This document shows, in pieces, positions 1-10,602 of a stretch of DNA of 64,000 nucleotides. Within the stretch, counting starts at the first letter, position 1; every line of letters starts with the position of its first letter. The notes beneath the pieces were generated by a model. It was not told the DNA's origin. It worked only from the letters and a program-made list of their open reading frames with translations, and ran no database searches. The stretch spans positions 124,001 through 188,000 of the forward strand of contig NZ_JAJAFU010000001.1 of the NCBI RefSeq assembly GCF_020480685.1, given 5' to 3'. The translations under genes were made by a program, and so were the position numbers. Origin of the DNA: Deferrivibrio essentukiensis. GTDB lineage: Bacteria; Chrysiogenota; Deferribacteres; Deferribacterales; Deferrivibrionaceae.

Positions 1-1
1 G

Positions 2-223
2 CTTGCTCTTTTAATGGCCAATGCTGGTGGAGCTTGGGATAATGCTAAAAAAGGTATTGAAAAAGGTGAATTGGAAGGTGAGAAAAAAGGTGGAGAAGCA
101 CACGCTGCTGCTGTTATTGGTGATACTGTGGGTGACCCATTTAAAGATACAAGTGGTCCGGCGATGAATATATTAGTAAAGCTTATGAGTATCGTCTCAC
201 TGGTTATAGCTCCATTGTTATAA
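2..223 (+). CDS. hppA: Membrane proton-translocating pyrophosphatase, C-terminal end (partial)
   Basis: This is the last 73 codons of an open frame that enters from the left edge. The tail reads [16 protein letters not shown], then an Asp/Lys-rich cytoplasmic segment with [17 protein letters not shown], and ends in a hydrophobic helix; this is the conserved C-terminus of H+/Na+-translocating inorganic pyrophosphatases. The enzyme hydrolyses PPi in the cytoplasm and pumps ions across the inner membrane. The [13 protein letters not shown] segment belongs to the pyrophosphate/Mg2+ site, and the conserved Lys/Asp residues are intact. The N-terminal part lies outside the window, so ion specificity and the start cannot be judged. 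A strong terminator follows at once, so it ends its own transcription unit. Confidence 0.93.
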   Translation, partial: LALLMANAGGAWDNAKKGIEKGELEGEKKGGEAHAAAVIGDTVGDPFKDTSGPAMNILVKLMSIVSLVIAPLL

Positions 224-230
224 ATCTTAA

Positions 231-255
231 GGGCAGGTAAAACCTGCCCTTTTTT
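231..255 (+). terminator. Rho-independent terminator after hppA
   Basis: Perfect 8-bp stem GGGCAGGT / ACCTGCCC with a 3-nt loop, followed directly by six T. It lies 7 bases after the hppA stop and 26 bases before ychF, separating the two. Confidence 0.93.
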
Positions 256-280
256 GCATATAATTTAATCGAGGTTTAGT

Positions 281-1372
281 ATGGGATTTAATTGTGGTAT
301 TGTTGGGTTGCCAAATGTTGGCAAATCAACCCTTTTTAACGCACTCACAAAAGCAAAAGCCGAAAGTGCGAATTATCCGTTTTGTACGATCGATCCTAAT
401 ATAGGTATAGTTAATGTTCCTGATGAAAGGGTTGATTTTTTGGTTGAGCATATAAAACCAAAAAGTGTAGTTTATACGACAATTGAATTTGTAGATATCG
501 CAGGACTTGTAAAGGGTGCAAGTAAAGGGGAAGGTTTAGGTAATAAATTTTTAACTCACATAAGACAGGTAGATGCGATAGCACACATTGTCAGGTGTTT
601 TGAAGATAGTAACATAACTCACGTTGATGGCAATATTGATCCTGAAAGGGATATTGAGGTAATAAATACTGAGCTTTTACTTGCTGATTTGGAAGTACTT
701 GAAAGAGCGATAAACAGGATTTCTAAAGCTGCTAAAAGCGGTGATAAGGAGCTGAAAGAGAAGTTAAGTGTTTTGGAAAAGATATACCAAAAAGCAAGCG
801 ACGGTGTGATGCTTAGAAACGTTGTGGAAAAAGATGATTTAAAATATATTTCTGATTTATCACTTATTTCAGTCAAACCTGTAATGTATGTGGCAAATGT
901 TGATGAGGAATCAATAATCGAAGATAATGAATATGTTGAAAAGGTGAAAAATATCGCTCAAAAAGAGGGCGCTGCATTTGTAAAAATTTCTGGAAAAATT
1001 GAGTCTGAACTTGCTGAGCTAAGCAAAGATGAGGCAAAAGAGTTTTTAAATGAGCTTGGGGTTGAAAAATCAGGGCTTGAATCACTTATTGTTTCCGGAT
1101 ATCAATTGCTCGATTTGATTACATTTTTTACCGCAGGTGAAAAAGAGGTAAAGGCATGGACAATAAAGGGTGGTACAACTGCAAAAGAAGCAGCGGGGAA
1201 AATTCACTCTGATATTGAAAGAGGGTTTATTAGAGCTGAAGTTATAGATTTTGAGACGTTTAGGGCGATAAAATCTATGACTAAAATAAAAGAGCTTGGA
1301 AAAATGAGGCTTGAAGGGAAAGAGTATATTGTAAAAGATGGAGACATAATATATTTTAGATTCAATGTTTAG
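281..1372 (+). CDS. ychF: Ribosome-binding ATPase YchF (OLA1 family)
   Basis: Conserved Obg-related P-loop NTPase that prefers ATP and binds ribosomes. The G1 loop GLPNVGKST is at residues 9-17, the G3 region reads DIAGLVKGASKGEGLGN, and the protein ends in a TGS domain with the family terminus DGDIIYFRFNV. The length of 363 aa is normal for the family. Start ATG 281 follows GAGG at a usual distance. The stop overlaps the next gene by 8 bases, so the two are probably translationally coupled. In characterised bacteria it modulates translation and the oxidative stress response; nothing here suggests a special role. Confidence 0.97.
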   Translation: MGFNCGIVGLPNVGKSTLFNALTKAKAESANYPFCTIDPNIGIVNVPDERVDFLVEHIKPKSVVYTTIEFVDIAGLVKGASKGEGLGNKFLTHIRQVDAIAHIVRCFEDSNITHVDGNIDPERDIEVINTELLLADLEVLERAINRISKAAKSGDKELKEKLSVLEKIYQKASDGVMLRNVVEKDDLKYISDLSLISVKPVMYVANVDEESIIEDNEYVEKVKNIAQKEGAAFVKISGKIESELAELSKDEAKEFLNELGVEKSGLESLIVSGYQLLDLITFFTAGEKEVKAWTIKGGTTAKEAAGKIHSDIERGFIRAEVIDFETFRAIKSMTKIKELGKMRLEGKEYIVKDGDIIYFRFNV

Positions 1373-2135
1373 GATATTTTTAAGTACTTTACTATTTTTT
1401 GTTCTAAGTATGAATGCTTTTTCTCAAACAGATGGCGATGCTGTTGAGTTTGTGGGTATAGTTAAAAAACAGGTTGCTAATATTTATGAAAATCCGGACG
1501 AAAAGGCAAAAATATTAAGAAGATTTTACAGAGGGACTAAGCTCATAGTATTTGAAGTTGATGAGGAAGAATGGCTTAAAGTTAAAATAAATAATACGAA
1601 AACGGGATATATTAAAAGGGATGATGTAGATTTTAAAAATACATTAAAAAAAGAAGCTATTAAAAATTCTTATAAATATAATAAAGTAAGTCTAGAGTTA
1701 AAATCCGTAATTGAGAGGTTTAATATAAATTTTAGTGAATCAATGTACTTTCAGCAGGAAGGGATTGTGCCTCAATTTGAGTATATGGATCTGCTTTTTA
1801 AAGATGGTTTTCTTAAGGCTGAAATTGTTTATACTACGAAAACTAAATTTGAAAATGAAAGAACTGCAGGAAAGGAAAATCCGTTTGCGGAAGAGCTTAA
1901 GGATTTTATAGAGCTGTTGTTTTTTAAAATGATGATTTATGAAGCTGAATTTTACAGAATAAACTTGTATAAGTATAATAATAATGGCAAATTGGAAGAA
2001 AAAGTATTATATGCAACTTTTGAATATAAGTATGATGATGAACAGTTTAAAGTAATAAAAAACAAAAAGGGGATGATTTGGAATTTTGTCAAATCAAACA
2101 TCCCATTGGAAGAAGTGTTTAAATACTATCCTTAA
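1365..2135 (+). CDS. Exported SH3b-domain protein of unknown function
   Basis: 256-residue protein with a clear signal peptide (residues 1 to about 20, ending NAFSQ). A bacterial SH3-like domain follows at about 28-90; the stretch GIVKKQVANIYENPDEKAKIL and the WLKVK / TGYIKRDDV strands are typical of SH3b. The remaining 160 residues are mixed alpha/beta with many aromatic residues and match no family I recognise. SH3b domains of this sort usually bind peptidoglycan or proteins in the periplasm. It starts inside the end of ychF (8-base overlap) and is followed after 9 bases by moaC; neither neighbour explains its function. Confidence 0.75.
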   Translation: MFRIFLSTLLFFVLSMNAFSQTDGDAVEFVGIVKKQVANIYENPDEKAKILRRFYRGTKLIVFEVDEEEWLKVKINNTKTGYIKRDDVDFKNTLKKEAIKNSYKYNKVSLELKSVIERFNINFSESMYFQQEGIVPQFEYMDLLFKDGFLKAEIVYTTKTKFENERTAGKENPFAEELKDFIELLFFKMMIYEAEFYRINLYKYNNNGKLEEKVLYATFEYKYDDEQFKVIKNKKGMIWNFVKSNIPLEEVFKYYP

Positions 2136-2144
2136 GGTGTGCCT

Positions 2145-2627
2145 ATGGAATTTACACATTTTGATGAAAATGGAAAAAGTAGAATGGTTGATGTAACTGA
2201 TAAAAGTGTTACCGCAAGAGAAGCTACTGCCACCGGTTATATAAGTATGAAGAGAGAAACGTTAGAGAGAATTCTTGATAACAAGATTTTTAAAGGGAAT
2301 GTGTTTGAAGTTGCAAGAGTAGCCGGCATTATGGGGGTAAAGCAAACATCGAGCCTTATCCCAATGTGTCATCCTCTTAATATTTCATCCGTTGACATAG
2401 ACTTTATCCCTGAAATGGAAAACTCAAGGGTAAAAATATCTGTTACGGTAAAATTAAGTGGAAAAACCGGTGTTGAGATGGAAGCTTTGACAGGTGTAAG
2501 TATTGCAGCTCTGACAATTTATGATATGTGTAAAGCGGTAGATAAAGAGATGGTTATCAGTGATGTAAAGCTTATTGAAAAAAAAGGTGGTAAGTCAGGA
2601 CATTTTGTAAGGAGCGACAATGATTAA
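2145..2627 (+). CDS. moaC: Cyclic pyranopterin monophosphate synthase MoaC
   Basis: Second step of molybdenum cofactor synthesis: converts the MoaA product to cyclic pyranopterin monophosphate. The family motifs are present: MVDVTDK near the N-terminus, MCHPL in the active site, and the GVEMEALTGVS / AALTIYDMCKA core, followed by KKGGKSG. Length is 160 aa from ATG 2145. A GTG at 2139 would add two residues, but AAGG at 2134-2137 is too close to that codon and well placed for 2145. It overlaps the next gene by 8 bases. A cofactor consumer is encoded in this window at 41647-43293. Confidence 0.96.
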   Translation: MEFTHFDENGKSRMVDVTDKSVTAREATATGYISMKRETLERILDNKIFKGNVFEVARVAGIMGVKQTSSLIPMCHPLNISSVDIDFIPEMENSRVKISVTVKLSGKTGVEMEALTGVSIAALTIYDMCKAVDKEMVISDVKLIEKKGGKSGHFVRSDND

Positions 2628-3465
2628 TATTTCATTGGCACAGATAAAACCTTCTTTGGGCAACATTGCTAAAAATGCAGAAATACATTTTAAACATATT
2701 GAAGATGCTATTAAAAAGAATCAAGATTTAATTGCTTTTCCTGAACTTTCTTTAAGTGGTTACAATTTGCGTGATTTGGTTTATGATGTTGCATTAAATG
2801 AAGAGTCAAACATCATACAGCGATTAAAAGAATATTCGAAAGAAATTTCTATTGTAGCCGGTTTTGTTTACGAAGATAATAGACACCTATTTTATAATTC
2901 ATGTGGCTATTTTGAAAGTGGTAAAATAGTGCACCTTCATAAAAAGGTTTTTTTGCCAAACTATACTATGTTTGAAGAATCAAGGTACTTTGCAGCTGGT
3001 AATAATTTTAAGGCTTTTGATACTAAATATTTTAAATGTGGAATGTTGATTTGTGAAGATGCTCTACACTTATCATCAATATTGACATTAAGTAGACAAA
3101 ATGTGGATACGATATTTGTTGTTTCAAATAGTCCTGCAAGAGGGATATTTGAGGATAGTTTTTATCCAAAAGAACTTTGGTATAACACTTTGAAATATAT
3201 TGCTACAAACCTAACTGTTAATGTAGTTTTTGTTAATAGGGTTGGAGTTGAAGAGGGGGTGACTTTTTGGGGGGGGTCTACTGCATTTTCACCGTTTGGT
3301 AAATCTATTATTGAGTTAAAACTTTTTGATGAGCAGGTTAAAGATATAACTTTTGATAGAAAGGAAATTAGAAGAGCACGTATTCACTCACCATTTTTTA
3401 GAGATGAAGATTTTAAAATGGTTAAAAAGTTTGTTGAAGATTTTGGAGATAGCAATGAACATTAA
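2620..3465 (+). CDS. Carbon-nitrogen hydrolase, probable glutaminase subunit of a split NAD+ synthetase
   Basis: 281-residue nitrilase-superfamily protein. The catalytic triad is visible: Glu42 in FPELSLSGY, Lys108/109 in HKKVFLPNY, and Cys145 in GMLICED. In glutamine-dependent NAD+ synthetases a domain of this type is fused in front of the NadE synthetase domain and supplies ammonia from glutamine. Here it is a separate gene whose end overlaps the start of nadE by 11 bases, so the two halves are encoded back to back but not fused. The link to NAD synthesis is inferred from the overlap and from family knowledge; another amidase substrate is possible. Confidence 0.82.
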   Translation: MINISLAQIKPSLGNIAKNAEIHFKHIEDAIKKNQDLIAFPELSLSGYNLRDLVYDVALNEESNIIQRLKEYSKEISIVAGFVYEDNRHLFYNSCGYFESGKIVHLHKKVFLPNYTMFEESRYFAAGNNFKAFDTKYFKCGMLICEDALHLSSILTLSRQNVDTIFVVSNSPARGIFEDSFYPKELWYNTLKYIATNLTVNVVFVNRVGVEEGVTFWGGSTAFSPFGKSIIELKLFDEQVKDITFDRKEIRRARIHSPFFRDEDFKMVKKFVEDFGDSNEH

Positions 3466-4267
3466 TCCTGAGATTGTTACTAAGATATTATGTGATTTTA
3501 TTAAAGATGAAGTTGAAAAAATTGGTTTAAAGAATGTTGTGGTTGGATTGAGCGGGGGGATTGACTCGGCATTATCAGCTACACTTGCTACAAAGGCTTT
3601 AGGGAGAGAACGGGTACACTTATATTATCTCCCATATAAAACAAGCAGTAGTCAGAGTAGAGAAGATGCACAGGCTGTTGCAGATTATTTAAAAGTTAAC
3701 CTCGAAGAAGTTGAAATTACAAATTTTGTTGAGCCGTATTTTAATACTCAAAATGGTATGAGCAAGCTTCGCAAGGGTAATGTAATGGCAAGAATGAGAA
3801 TGATAGTACTTTTTGATAAGTCTGCTGAAGTTGGTGGAATGGTTTTGGGTACAAGTAATAAAACTGAATTGCTTTTGGGATACGGAACTTGGTATGGAGA
3901 TTTGGCTTCAGCCATTAACCCAATTGGTGATTTGTATAAGACGCAGGTGTGGAAGCTTTCCGAATATCTTGAAATCCCTACACAAGTTATTACTAAAAAA
4001 CCAACGGCGGACTTGTGGGAAGGTCAAACTGATGAAAATGAGCTTGGTTTCAGTTATCAACAAGTGGATAAGCTTCTTTTTAAAATGATAGATGAAAGGT
4101 ATTCGACAGAAGAGCTTATTCAAGAAGGGTTTGATGAAAATTTTATTAATAGTATTGCCGAGAGGATTAGAAAAAATCAATTTAAAAGGCAACTTCCTGT
4201 AATTGCTAAAATAAGTCTTAGAACAATAGATAGAGATTTCAGATATAGTAGAGATTGGGGATATTAA
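3455..4267 (+). CDS. nadE: NAD+ synthetase (ammonia-using domain type)
   Basis: Final step of NAD+ synthesis: amidation of nicotinate adenine dinucleotide with ATP. The PP-loop SGGIDS is at residues 33-38, and the family blocks GTSNKTELLLGYGTWYGD, NPIGDLYKTQVW and KKPTADLWEGQTDE follow. The total of 270 aa is the single-domain size. The frame opens upstream at 3353, but ATG 3455 has GGAG at 3444-3447 and fits family N-termini, so the longer version is rejected. It overlaps the nitrilase-like gene by 11 bases, arguing that the two products act together. guaB follows after 16 bases. Confidence 0.95.
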   Translation: MNINPEIVTKILCDFIKDEVEKIGLKNVVVGLSGGIDSALSATLATKALGRERVHLYYLPYKTSSSQSREDAQAVADYLKVNLEEVEITNFVEPYFNTQNGMSKLRKGNVMARMRMIVLFDKSAEVGGMVLGTSNKTELLLGYGTWYGDLASAINPIGDLYKTQVWKLSEYLEIPTQVITKKPTADLWEGQTDENELGFSYQQVDKLLFKMIDERYSTEELIQEGFDENFINSIAERIRKNQFKRQLPVIAKISLRTIDRDFRYSRDWGY

Positions 4268-4274
4268 AGTTTAG

Positions 4275-5750
<1,476 letters not shown>

Positions 5751-5770
5751 AATAATATTAGAGGTGGCAA

Positions 5771-7321
5771 GTGGATATACATTCTGAAAAGATTTTAATT
5801 TTAGATTTTGGCTCGCAATATACTCAGCTTATTGCAAGAAGGATAAGAGAAAATCAGGTTTATTGTGAAATATTTCCATGTAATGCTGACTTTGAAAAGA
5901 TAAAAGAGTTTGGAGCAAAGGGAATTATTTTGTCAGGTGGGCCTTCAAGTGTTTATGATGCAAACTCACCGGATGTTGACTCCAAGGTTTTTGAACTAAA
6001 TGTCCCTATATTGGGTATATGCTACGGTATGCAACTTATATGCAAGCATTTTGGCGGTATAGTGGCAAAGGCTGACCATAGAGAATATGGCAGGAGTATT
6101 TTAAATATTAACGACAATAAAGATATTTTTAAAGATGTTTCAAACGATAATAAACTTACCGTTTGGATGAGTCATGGCGATAGATTGGAAAAGAAACCAG
6201 ACGGTTTTGAGGTGATTGGTTTTACTGAAAATGCCCCTGTTGCAGCGATGAGGCATATTGAAAAGCCTATTTATGCTATTCAGTTTCATCCTGAGGTTGC
6301 TCACACGGTAAATGGCTCAAAGATTATAAAAAACTTTATTGTTGATGTTTGTGGATGTCTGCAGGTGTGGACTCCTGGCAACTTTATTCATGCTGAAATA
6401 GAAAGAGTAAGAGAAAGAGTTGGAGATAAAAAGGTTTTGTGTGCCCTTAGTGGTGGTGTGGACTCTTCAGTTGTTGCAGTTTTACTTCATCAGGCAATTG
6501 GAGAAAATCTTACGTGTATCTTTGTTAACAATGGACTGTTAAGGCTTAATGAGGCTGAGCAGGTAATAGATACGTTTAAAAATCATTTTAAAATCAATCT
6601 TGTTTATGTTGATGCAGAAGAAAAGTTTCTTGAAGTTTTAAAAGGGGTTAGCGACCCTGAGACCAAGCGCAAAAAAATAGGTAATTTGTTTATACAGGTA
6701 TTTGAAGAAGAGACCAAGAAGTTAGGAGATTTTGACTTTTTGGCTCAAGGGACACTATATCCTGATGTAATAGAGTCAGTATCATTTAAAGGGCCATCAG
6801 CTACTATTAAAACTCATCATAACGTGGGTGGCTTGCCTGAGGATATGAAGTTTGAACTGATTGAACCATTGAGAGAACTTTTTAAAGATGAAGTAAGACA
6901 GGTTGGCTTGCAGCTTGGCTTGCCTGCTGAAATAATTGGCAGGCATCCTTTCCCGGGACCGGGGCTTGCTATAAGGGTTTTAGGTGAAGTTACAAAAGAA
7001 CGTTTGGATGTGTTAAGACTGGCAGATGCAATATTTATAGAAGAGATAAAAAAGGCTGGACTCTACAATGAAATATGGCAGGCTTTTACCGTTTTATTAC
7101 CTGTAAGGTCAGTCGGAGTTATGGGGGACGAAAGGACTTACGAGCATGTAGCAGCATTAAGGGCTGTTACAAGTCTTGATGGTATGACTGCAGACTGGGC
7201 TCATATCCCTTATGAAGTTTTGGCAAAAGTCTCAAACAGGATAATAAATGAGGTTAAGGGGATAAATCGTGTTACATACGATATAAGTTCTAAGCCACCT
7301 GCAACAATTGAGTGGGAATAG
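5771..7321 (+). CDS. guaA: GMP synthase (glutamine-hydrolysing)
   Basis: Converts XMP to GMP. The class I glutamine amidotransferase domain (about 1-195) has the nucleophile Cys84 in GICYGMQL and the HPEV motif of the triad. The ATP pyrophosphatase domain has SGGVDSS, and the C-terminal dimerisation domain ends in the invariant KPPATIEWE. Length 516 aa. Translation most likely starts at GTG 5771, because AGAGGTGG precedes it and the protein then begins [19 protein letters not shown] as in homologues. The stop codon at 7319-7321 directly abuts the next ATG at 7322. Confidence 0.98.
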   Translation: MDIHSEKILILDFGSQYTQLIARRIRENQVYCEIFPCNADFEKIKEFGAKGIILSGGPSSVYDANSPDVDSKVFELNVPILGICYGMQLICKHFGGIVAKADHREYGRSILNINDNKDIFKDVSNDNKLTVWMSHGDRLEKKPDGFEVIGFTENAPVAAMRHIEKPIYAIQFHPEVAHTVNGSKIIKNFIVDVCGCLQVWTPGNFIHAEIERVRERVGDKKVLCALSGGVDSSVVAVLLHQAIGENLTCIFVNNGLLRLNEAEQVIDTFKNHFKINLVYVDAEEKFLEVLKGVSDPETKRKKIGNLFIQVFEEETKKLGDFDFLAQGTLYPDVIESVSFKGPSATIKTHHNVGGLPEDMKFELIEPLRELFKDEVRQVGLQLGLPAEIIGRHPFPGPGLAIRVLGEVTKERLDVLRLADAIFIEEIKKAGLYNEIWQAFTVLLPVRSVGVMGDERTYEHVAALRAVTSLDGMTADWAHIPYEVLAKVSNRIINEVKGINRVTYDISSKPPATIEWE

Positions 7322-8542
7322 ATGAAGCTATCTAATTTTATTGCTTTAAGATATATAAAAAGCAGAAAAGAAACCCGAGTATTGTCTTTTATCTCGGCAA
7401 TATCAATTATTGGTATTGTTTTGGGAGTTGCTACTTTAATAGTGGTCATAAACGTAATGATTGGATTTGAAAATAACTTAAGAGATAAGATATTGGGAGC
7501 TAATTCGCATATTATTGTTAATAGAATTGACTCTTCTCCGATATCCAATTGGCAGGAAGTAGAATCACAAATTAAGACAGTGGAAGGTGTTAAAGGGGTT
7601 TCACCATTTTTGCTAAATCAGGTCTTACTTACAAGTGAAAGAAGCGTCAGTGGTGTTATTGTAAGGGGAATCGTGCCTGAAACTGAAATCAATGTTACAA
7701 ATATTGAGAAATATATGAAAGAAGGGGATTTAAAGTCTCTTGACGGTGAAGATTTTAATATTGTAATTGGAAAAGACTTGGCAAACAGTTTGGCTCTTAC
7801 CGTTGGGGATGAGATAGTTATGGTTTCCCCTTTTGGCAAAAAAGGGCCTCTTGGCTTTACCCCCAGGATGAAACGCTTTAAAATAACGGGTATATTTGAT
7901 ACTGGAATGTATGAATATAACAACACATTGACACTTATCCCTCTTAAAGCTGCACAAAAGTTCTTCGAGCTTGATGATATAGTGACAGGTTTTAGTGTAA
8001 GTGTTTTTGATGTAAATAAGGCAGGAGAAATTTCTCACGCTATCAGAAAAAAACTTGGATTCCCATTGTGGTCAAGAGATTGGTTTAGTATGAATCAAAA
8101 TCTATTTTCTGCTCTAAAGCTTGAGAAAGCTGCAATGTTTATCATCCTAACTCTTATTACTGTAGTTGCTTCGTTTAATATAATGAGTTTGATTACAATG
8201 ACGGTTAAGGACAAGAAGAGGGATATCGCAATCCTCAGAGCTATGGGAGCAAGCAGTAAATTTATAAGAAATATTTTTATAAGGCAGGGGCTGATAATAG
8301 GTTTGATAGGTATAGCTGTAGGAAATATTATAGGATATGCTATTTGCTATGTGCTTGAAAACTATAAGATAATCTCTTTGCCTGAAGATGTATATTTTAT
8401 GGACAGGATTCCTGTAAAAATTGTCCCTGAAGTGTTTATTTTGGTGAGTATCTCAGCAATTGTGATTACTTTTATATCTTCTATAATCCCGAGCATTCAC
8501 GCTTCCAAATTAGACCCGATTGAGGCATTGAGAAATGAATAA
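7322..8542 (+). CDS. lolC: LolC/LolE-type ABC transporter permease (lipoprotein release)
   Basis: 406-residue inner-membrane protein with the MacB/LolC layout: one N-terminal transmembrane helix (about 21-45), a large periplasmic domain, then three helices in the C-terminal FtsX-like permease domain. The block KKRDIAILRAMGASSKFI just after the second helix is the coupling region of the family, and the end LDPIEALRNE is typical. It pairs with the overlapping ATPase gene (8-base overlap) to extract outer-membrane lipoproteins. Only one permease is encoded, so the complex may be a homodimer (LolF type); choosing between LolC, LolE and LolF is not possible from sequence alone. Confidence 0.92.
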   Translation: MKLSNFIALRYIKSRKETRVLSFISAISIIGIVLGVATLIVVINVMIGFENNLRDKILGANSHIIVNRIDSSPISNWQEVESQIKTVEGVKGVSPFLLNQVLLTSERSVSGVIVRGIVPETEINVTNIEKYMKEGDLKSLDGEDFNIVIGKDLANSLALTVGDEIVMVSPFGKKGPLGFTPRMKRFKITGIFDTGMYEYNNTLTLIPLKAAQKFFELDDIVTGFSVSVFDVNKAGEISHAIRKKLGFPLWSRDWFSMNQNLFSALKLEKAAMFIILTLITVVASFNIMSLITMTVKDKKRDIAILRAMGASSKFIRNIFIRQGLIIGLIGIAVGNIIGYAICYVLENYKIISLPEDVYFMDRIPVKIVPEVFILVSISAIVITFISSIIPSIHASKLDPIEALRNE

Positions 8543-9194
8543 TCTTATACTGGAAGCTAAAAATATATATAAGAGCTTTAAAAAAGCTACTCATGTCGTA
8601 AATGTCCTTGTTAATATGAGTTTGCAAATAAATAAGGGTGATTTTACCGCTGTCGTCGGTCCTTCCGGTTCAGGGAAATCAACACTACTGCATATTTTGG
8701 GCGGACTTGACAAGCCTGATTCAGGGGAAGTCCTTTTTGAAGGTAAAAATATTTTTTCTTCAAACGGGTTTATAGATAAGTTTAGAAATGAGAATGTGGG
8801 CTTTATTTTTCAGTTTCATTATCTTTTAAATGATTTTAATGCGCTTGAAAATGTAATGTTCCCTGCCTTAATAAAGGATGGGAATAAAAATAGGGCTAAA
8901 ATGAGTGCAGAATATCTTCTTGAAAAAGTTGGCTTGAAAGATAGAATGAATCACTACCCTTCCGAGCTTTCCGGTGGTGAACAGCAGAGGGTGGCTATTG
9001 CAAGAGCACTTATTAACGAGCCGCATATACTTTTGGCTGATGAGCCTACAGGTAATCTTGATAGGGCAAACAGTTACAGCATATTTGAAATATTTAAAAA
9101 GTTAAATGATGACGGGCTTACCATACTTGTCGTGACACATGACAGTTATTTGGCAGGTATGACGAAAAACAAATTTAACTTATCAAAAGACTGA
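8535..9194 (+). CDS. lolD: Lipoprotein-releasing system ATP-binding protein
   Basis: 219-residue ABC ATPase of the LolD/MacB subfamily. Walker A reads GPSGSGKST, the signature is LSGGEQQR, Walker B is ILLADEPTGNLD, and the switch histidine is in VVTHD. It overlaps the permease by 8 bases and its own stop shares bases with the next start (TGATG type), so the run is a coupled operon. It powers transfer of lipoproteins from the inner membrane to the periplasmic carrier, which implies an outer membrane in the host. Confidence 0.95.
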   Translation: MNNLILEAKNIYKSFKKATHVVNVLVNMSLQINKGDFTAVVGPSGSGKSTLLHILGGLDKPDSGEVLFEGKNIFSSNGFIDKFRNENVGFIFQFHYLLNDFNALENVMFPALIKDGNKNRAKMSAEYLLEKVGLKDRMNHYPSELSGGEQQRVAIARALINEPHILLADEPTGNLDRANSYSIFEIFKKLNDDGLTILVVTHDSYLAGMTKNKFNLSKD

Positions 9195-9808
9195 TGAATG
9201 TTTTATATGTACTTGACCTTTTAGGGACATTTGCTTTTGCTATGAGCGGTGCCATAGCAGGTGTCAGGAAAGACCTTGACCTTTACGGTGTAACCGTTTT
9301 AGGTGTAGTCACGGCTGTTGGCGGAGGCACAATAAGAGATGTGCTTGTGGGCAGAATCCCTCCTTTTATCTTCCAAAACACTACATATCTTTTTATATCT
9401 ATTTTGGCCTCAGTAATCACATTTTATTTTAGCTCTTTTGTGGAAAAAAAGTTTAAGACGCTTCTTATAATGGATGCAATAGGGCTTGGAGTATTTACCG
9501 TGATTGGGATTTCAGTGGGTATTAGTTATCATATAGGATATTTTGGTGCGATAATTATGGGGGTTATGACCGGCACAGTGGGTGGAATGGTAAGAGATAT
9601 TCTGCAAGGCGAGGTCCCTTTGGTATTACAAAAAGAGATTTATGCATCTGCTTGCATTGTAGGAGGTCTAATATTTGCTTTTTTTGATCGGCTAAATTTA
9701 AATAAGACTCTTAATGTAGTTATTTGCATCGCAATAGTAATAACTATAAGGCTTATCGCAATTTATAAAAACTGGCATCTTCCAAAGCCTTCAAAACAAA
9801 AGGGGTAA
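9194..9808 (+). CDS. TRIC-family channel (UPF0126, YadS-like)
   Basis: 204-residue integral membrane protein with two homologous halves of three helices each plus a seventh helix. Both halves contain the glycine-rich signature of the family: GVVTAVGGGTIRDVL in the first and GVMTGTVGGMVRDIL in the second. Prokaryotic TRIC proteins form trimeric monovalent-cation channels. It starts on the stop of lolD and is followed after two bases by the MTA phosphorylase gene. Its position between them appears to be operon packing, not a functional link. Confidence 0.88.
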   Translation: MNVLYVLDLLGTFAFAMSGAIAGVRKDLDLYGVTVLGVVTAVGGGTIRDVLVGRIPPFIFQNTTYLFISILASVITFYFSSFVEKKFKTLLIMDAIGLGVFTVIGISVGISYHIGYFGAIIMGVMTGTVGGMVRDILQGEVPLVLQKEIYASACIVGGLIFAFFDRLNLNKTLNVVICIAIVITIRLIAIYKNWHLPKPSKQKG

Positions 9809-9810
9809 AA

Positions 9811-10602
9811 ATGAAGATTGGGATAATAGGGGGAAGCGGACTTTATTCTATCAACGGTTTTGAGTTTATAGAAGATATTGAAGTCAGCTCTGCTTTTGGC
9901 AAACCTTCATCACCTTACAAACTTTTTAGAAAAGGGGGAGTTGAATTTTATTTTTTATCAAGGCACGGAGCAAATCACACCCTTGCCCCACACAAAGTAA
10001 ATTACAGAGCAAATATTGACGGATTCAAACAAATTGGGGTCAGCCAAATACTTTCTTTTAATGCTGTCGGTGGGATTGCAAGTGATTTAAAGCCTTCGGA
10101 TATTGTTATTCCTGATAATGCTATCGATATGACATGTGGCAGAGCAAATACGTTTTACGAAGAAAATGATATAGTTCATATAGATTTAACATACCCTTTC
10201 TGCGAAACGATCAGAGATAAGCTAATCACTCTGTCAAAAGATTTTTCTTTTGGCATCAAAAATAAGGGTGTTTATGTATGTACTAACGGGCCAAGGCTTG
10301 AAACGGCTGCCGAAATTAAAATGTATAAGACTCTCGGTGCCGATATAGTCGGTATGACCCTTTTTCCTGAGGTAACGCTGGCAAGGGAAGCTGAGATTTG
10401 TTATGCAAATGTGAGTATTGTGACTAATTTTGCTGCTGGTATTTCGAAAAATAAACTGACAACCTCAGAAGTAATAGAAACAATAAAGAAGAGTGAAGAA
10501 AAATTGAAAGAAATTTTAGAGTTGTATAGTAAAAATATTCCGAATACGGATGAATGCAAATGCACAAAAGCTCTTGAAGATGCGGGGATTACCAAAAAAT
10601 GA
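9811..10602 (+). CDS. mtnP: S-methyl-5'-thioadenosine phosphorylase
   Basis: Phosphorolysis of methylthioadenosine (polyamine synthesis by-product) to adenine and methylthioribose-1-phosphate. N-terminal GIIGGSGLY, the SRHGANHTLAPHKVNYRAN phosphate/nucleoside loop, CTNGPRLET and GMTLFPEVTLAREAEICYA are the MTAP/PNP family blocks, and length (263 aa) agrees. The closely related methylthioinosine phosphorylase cannot be excluded without alignment of the purine-binding residues. The end overlaps murB by 4 bases (ATGA). Confidence 0.9.
   Translation: MKIGIIGGSGLYSINGFEFIEDIEVSSAFGKPSSPYKLFRKGGVEFYFLSRHGANHTLAPHKVNYRANIDGFKQIGVSQILSFNAVGGIASDLKPSDIVIPDNAIDMTCGRANTFYEENDIVHIDLTYPFCETIRDKLITLSKDFSFGIKNKGVYVCTNGPRLETAAEIKMYKTLGADIVGMTLFPEVTLAREAEICYANVSIVTNFAAGISKNKLTTSEVIETIKKSEEKLKEILELYSKNIPNTDECKCTKALEDAGITKK

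Noticed and set aside
3353-3454. Upstream extension of nadE
   Set aside because: It overlaps the nitrilase gene and has no ribosome-binding site; ATG 3455 fits the family.
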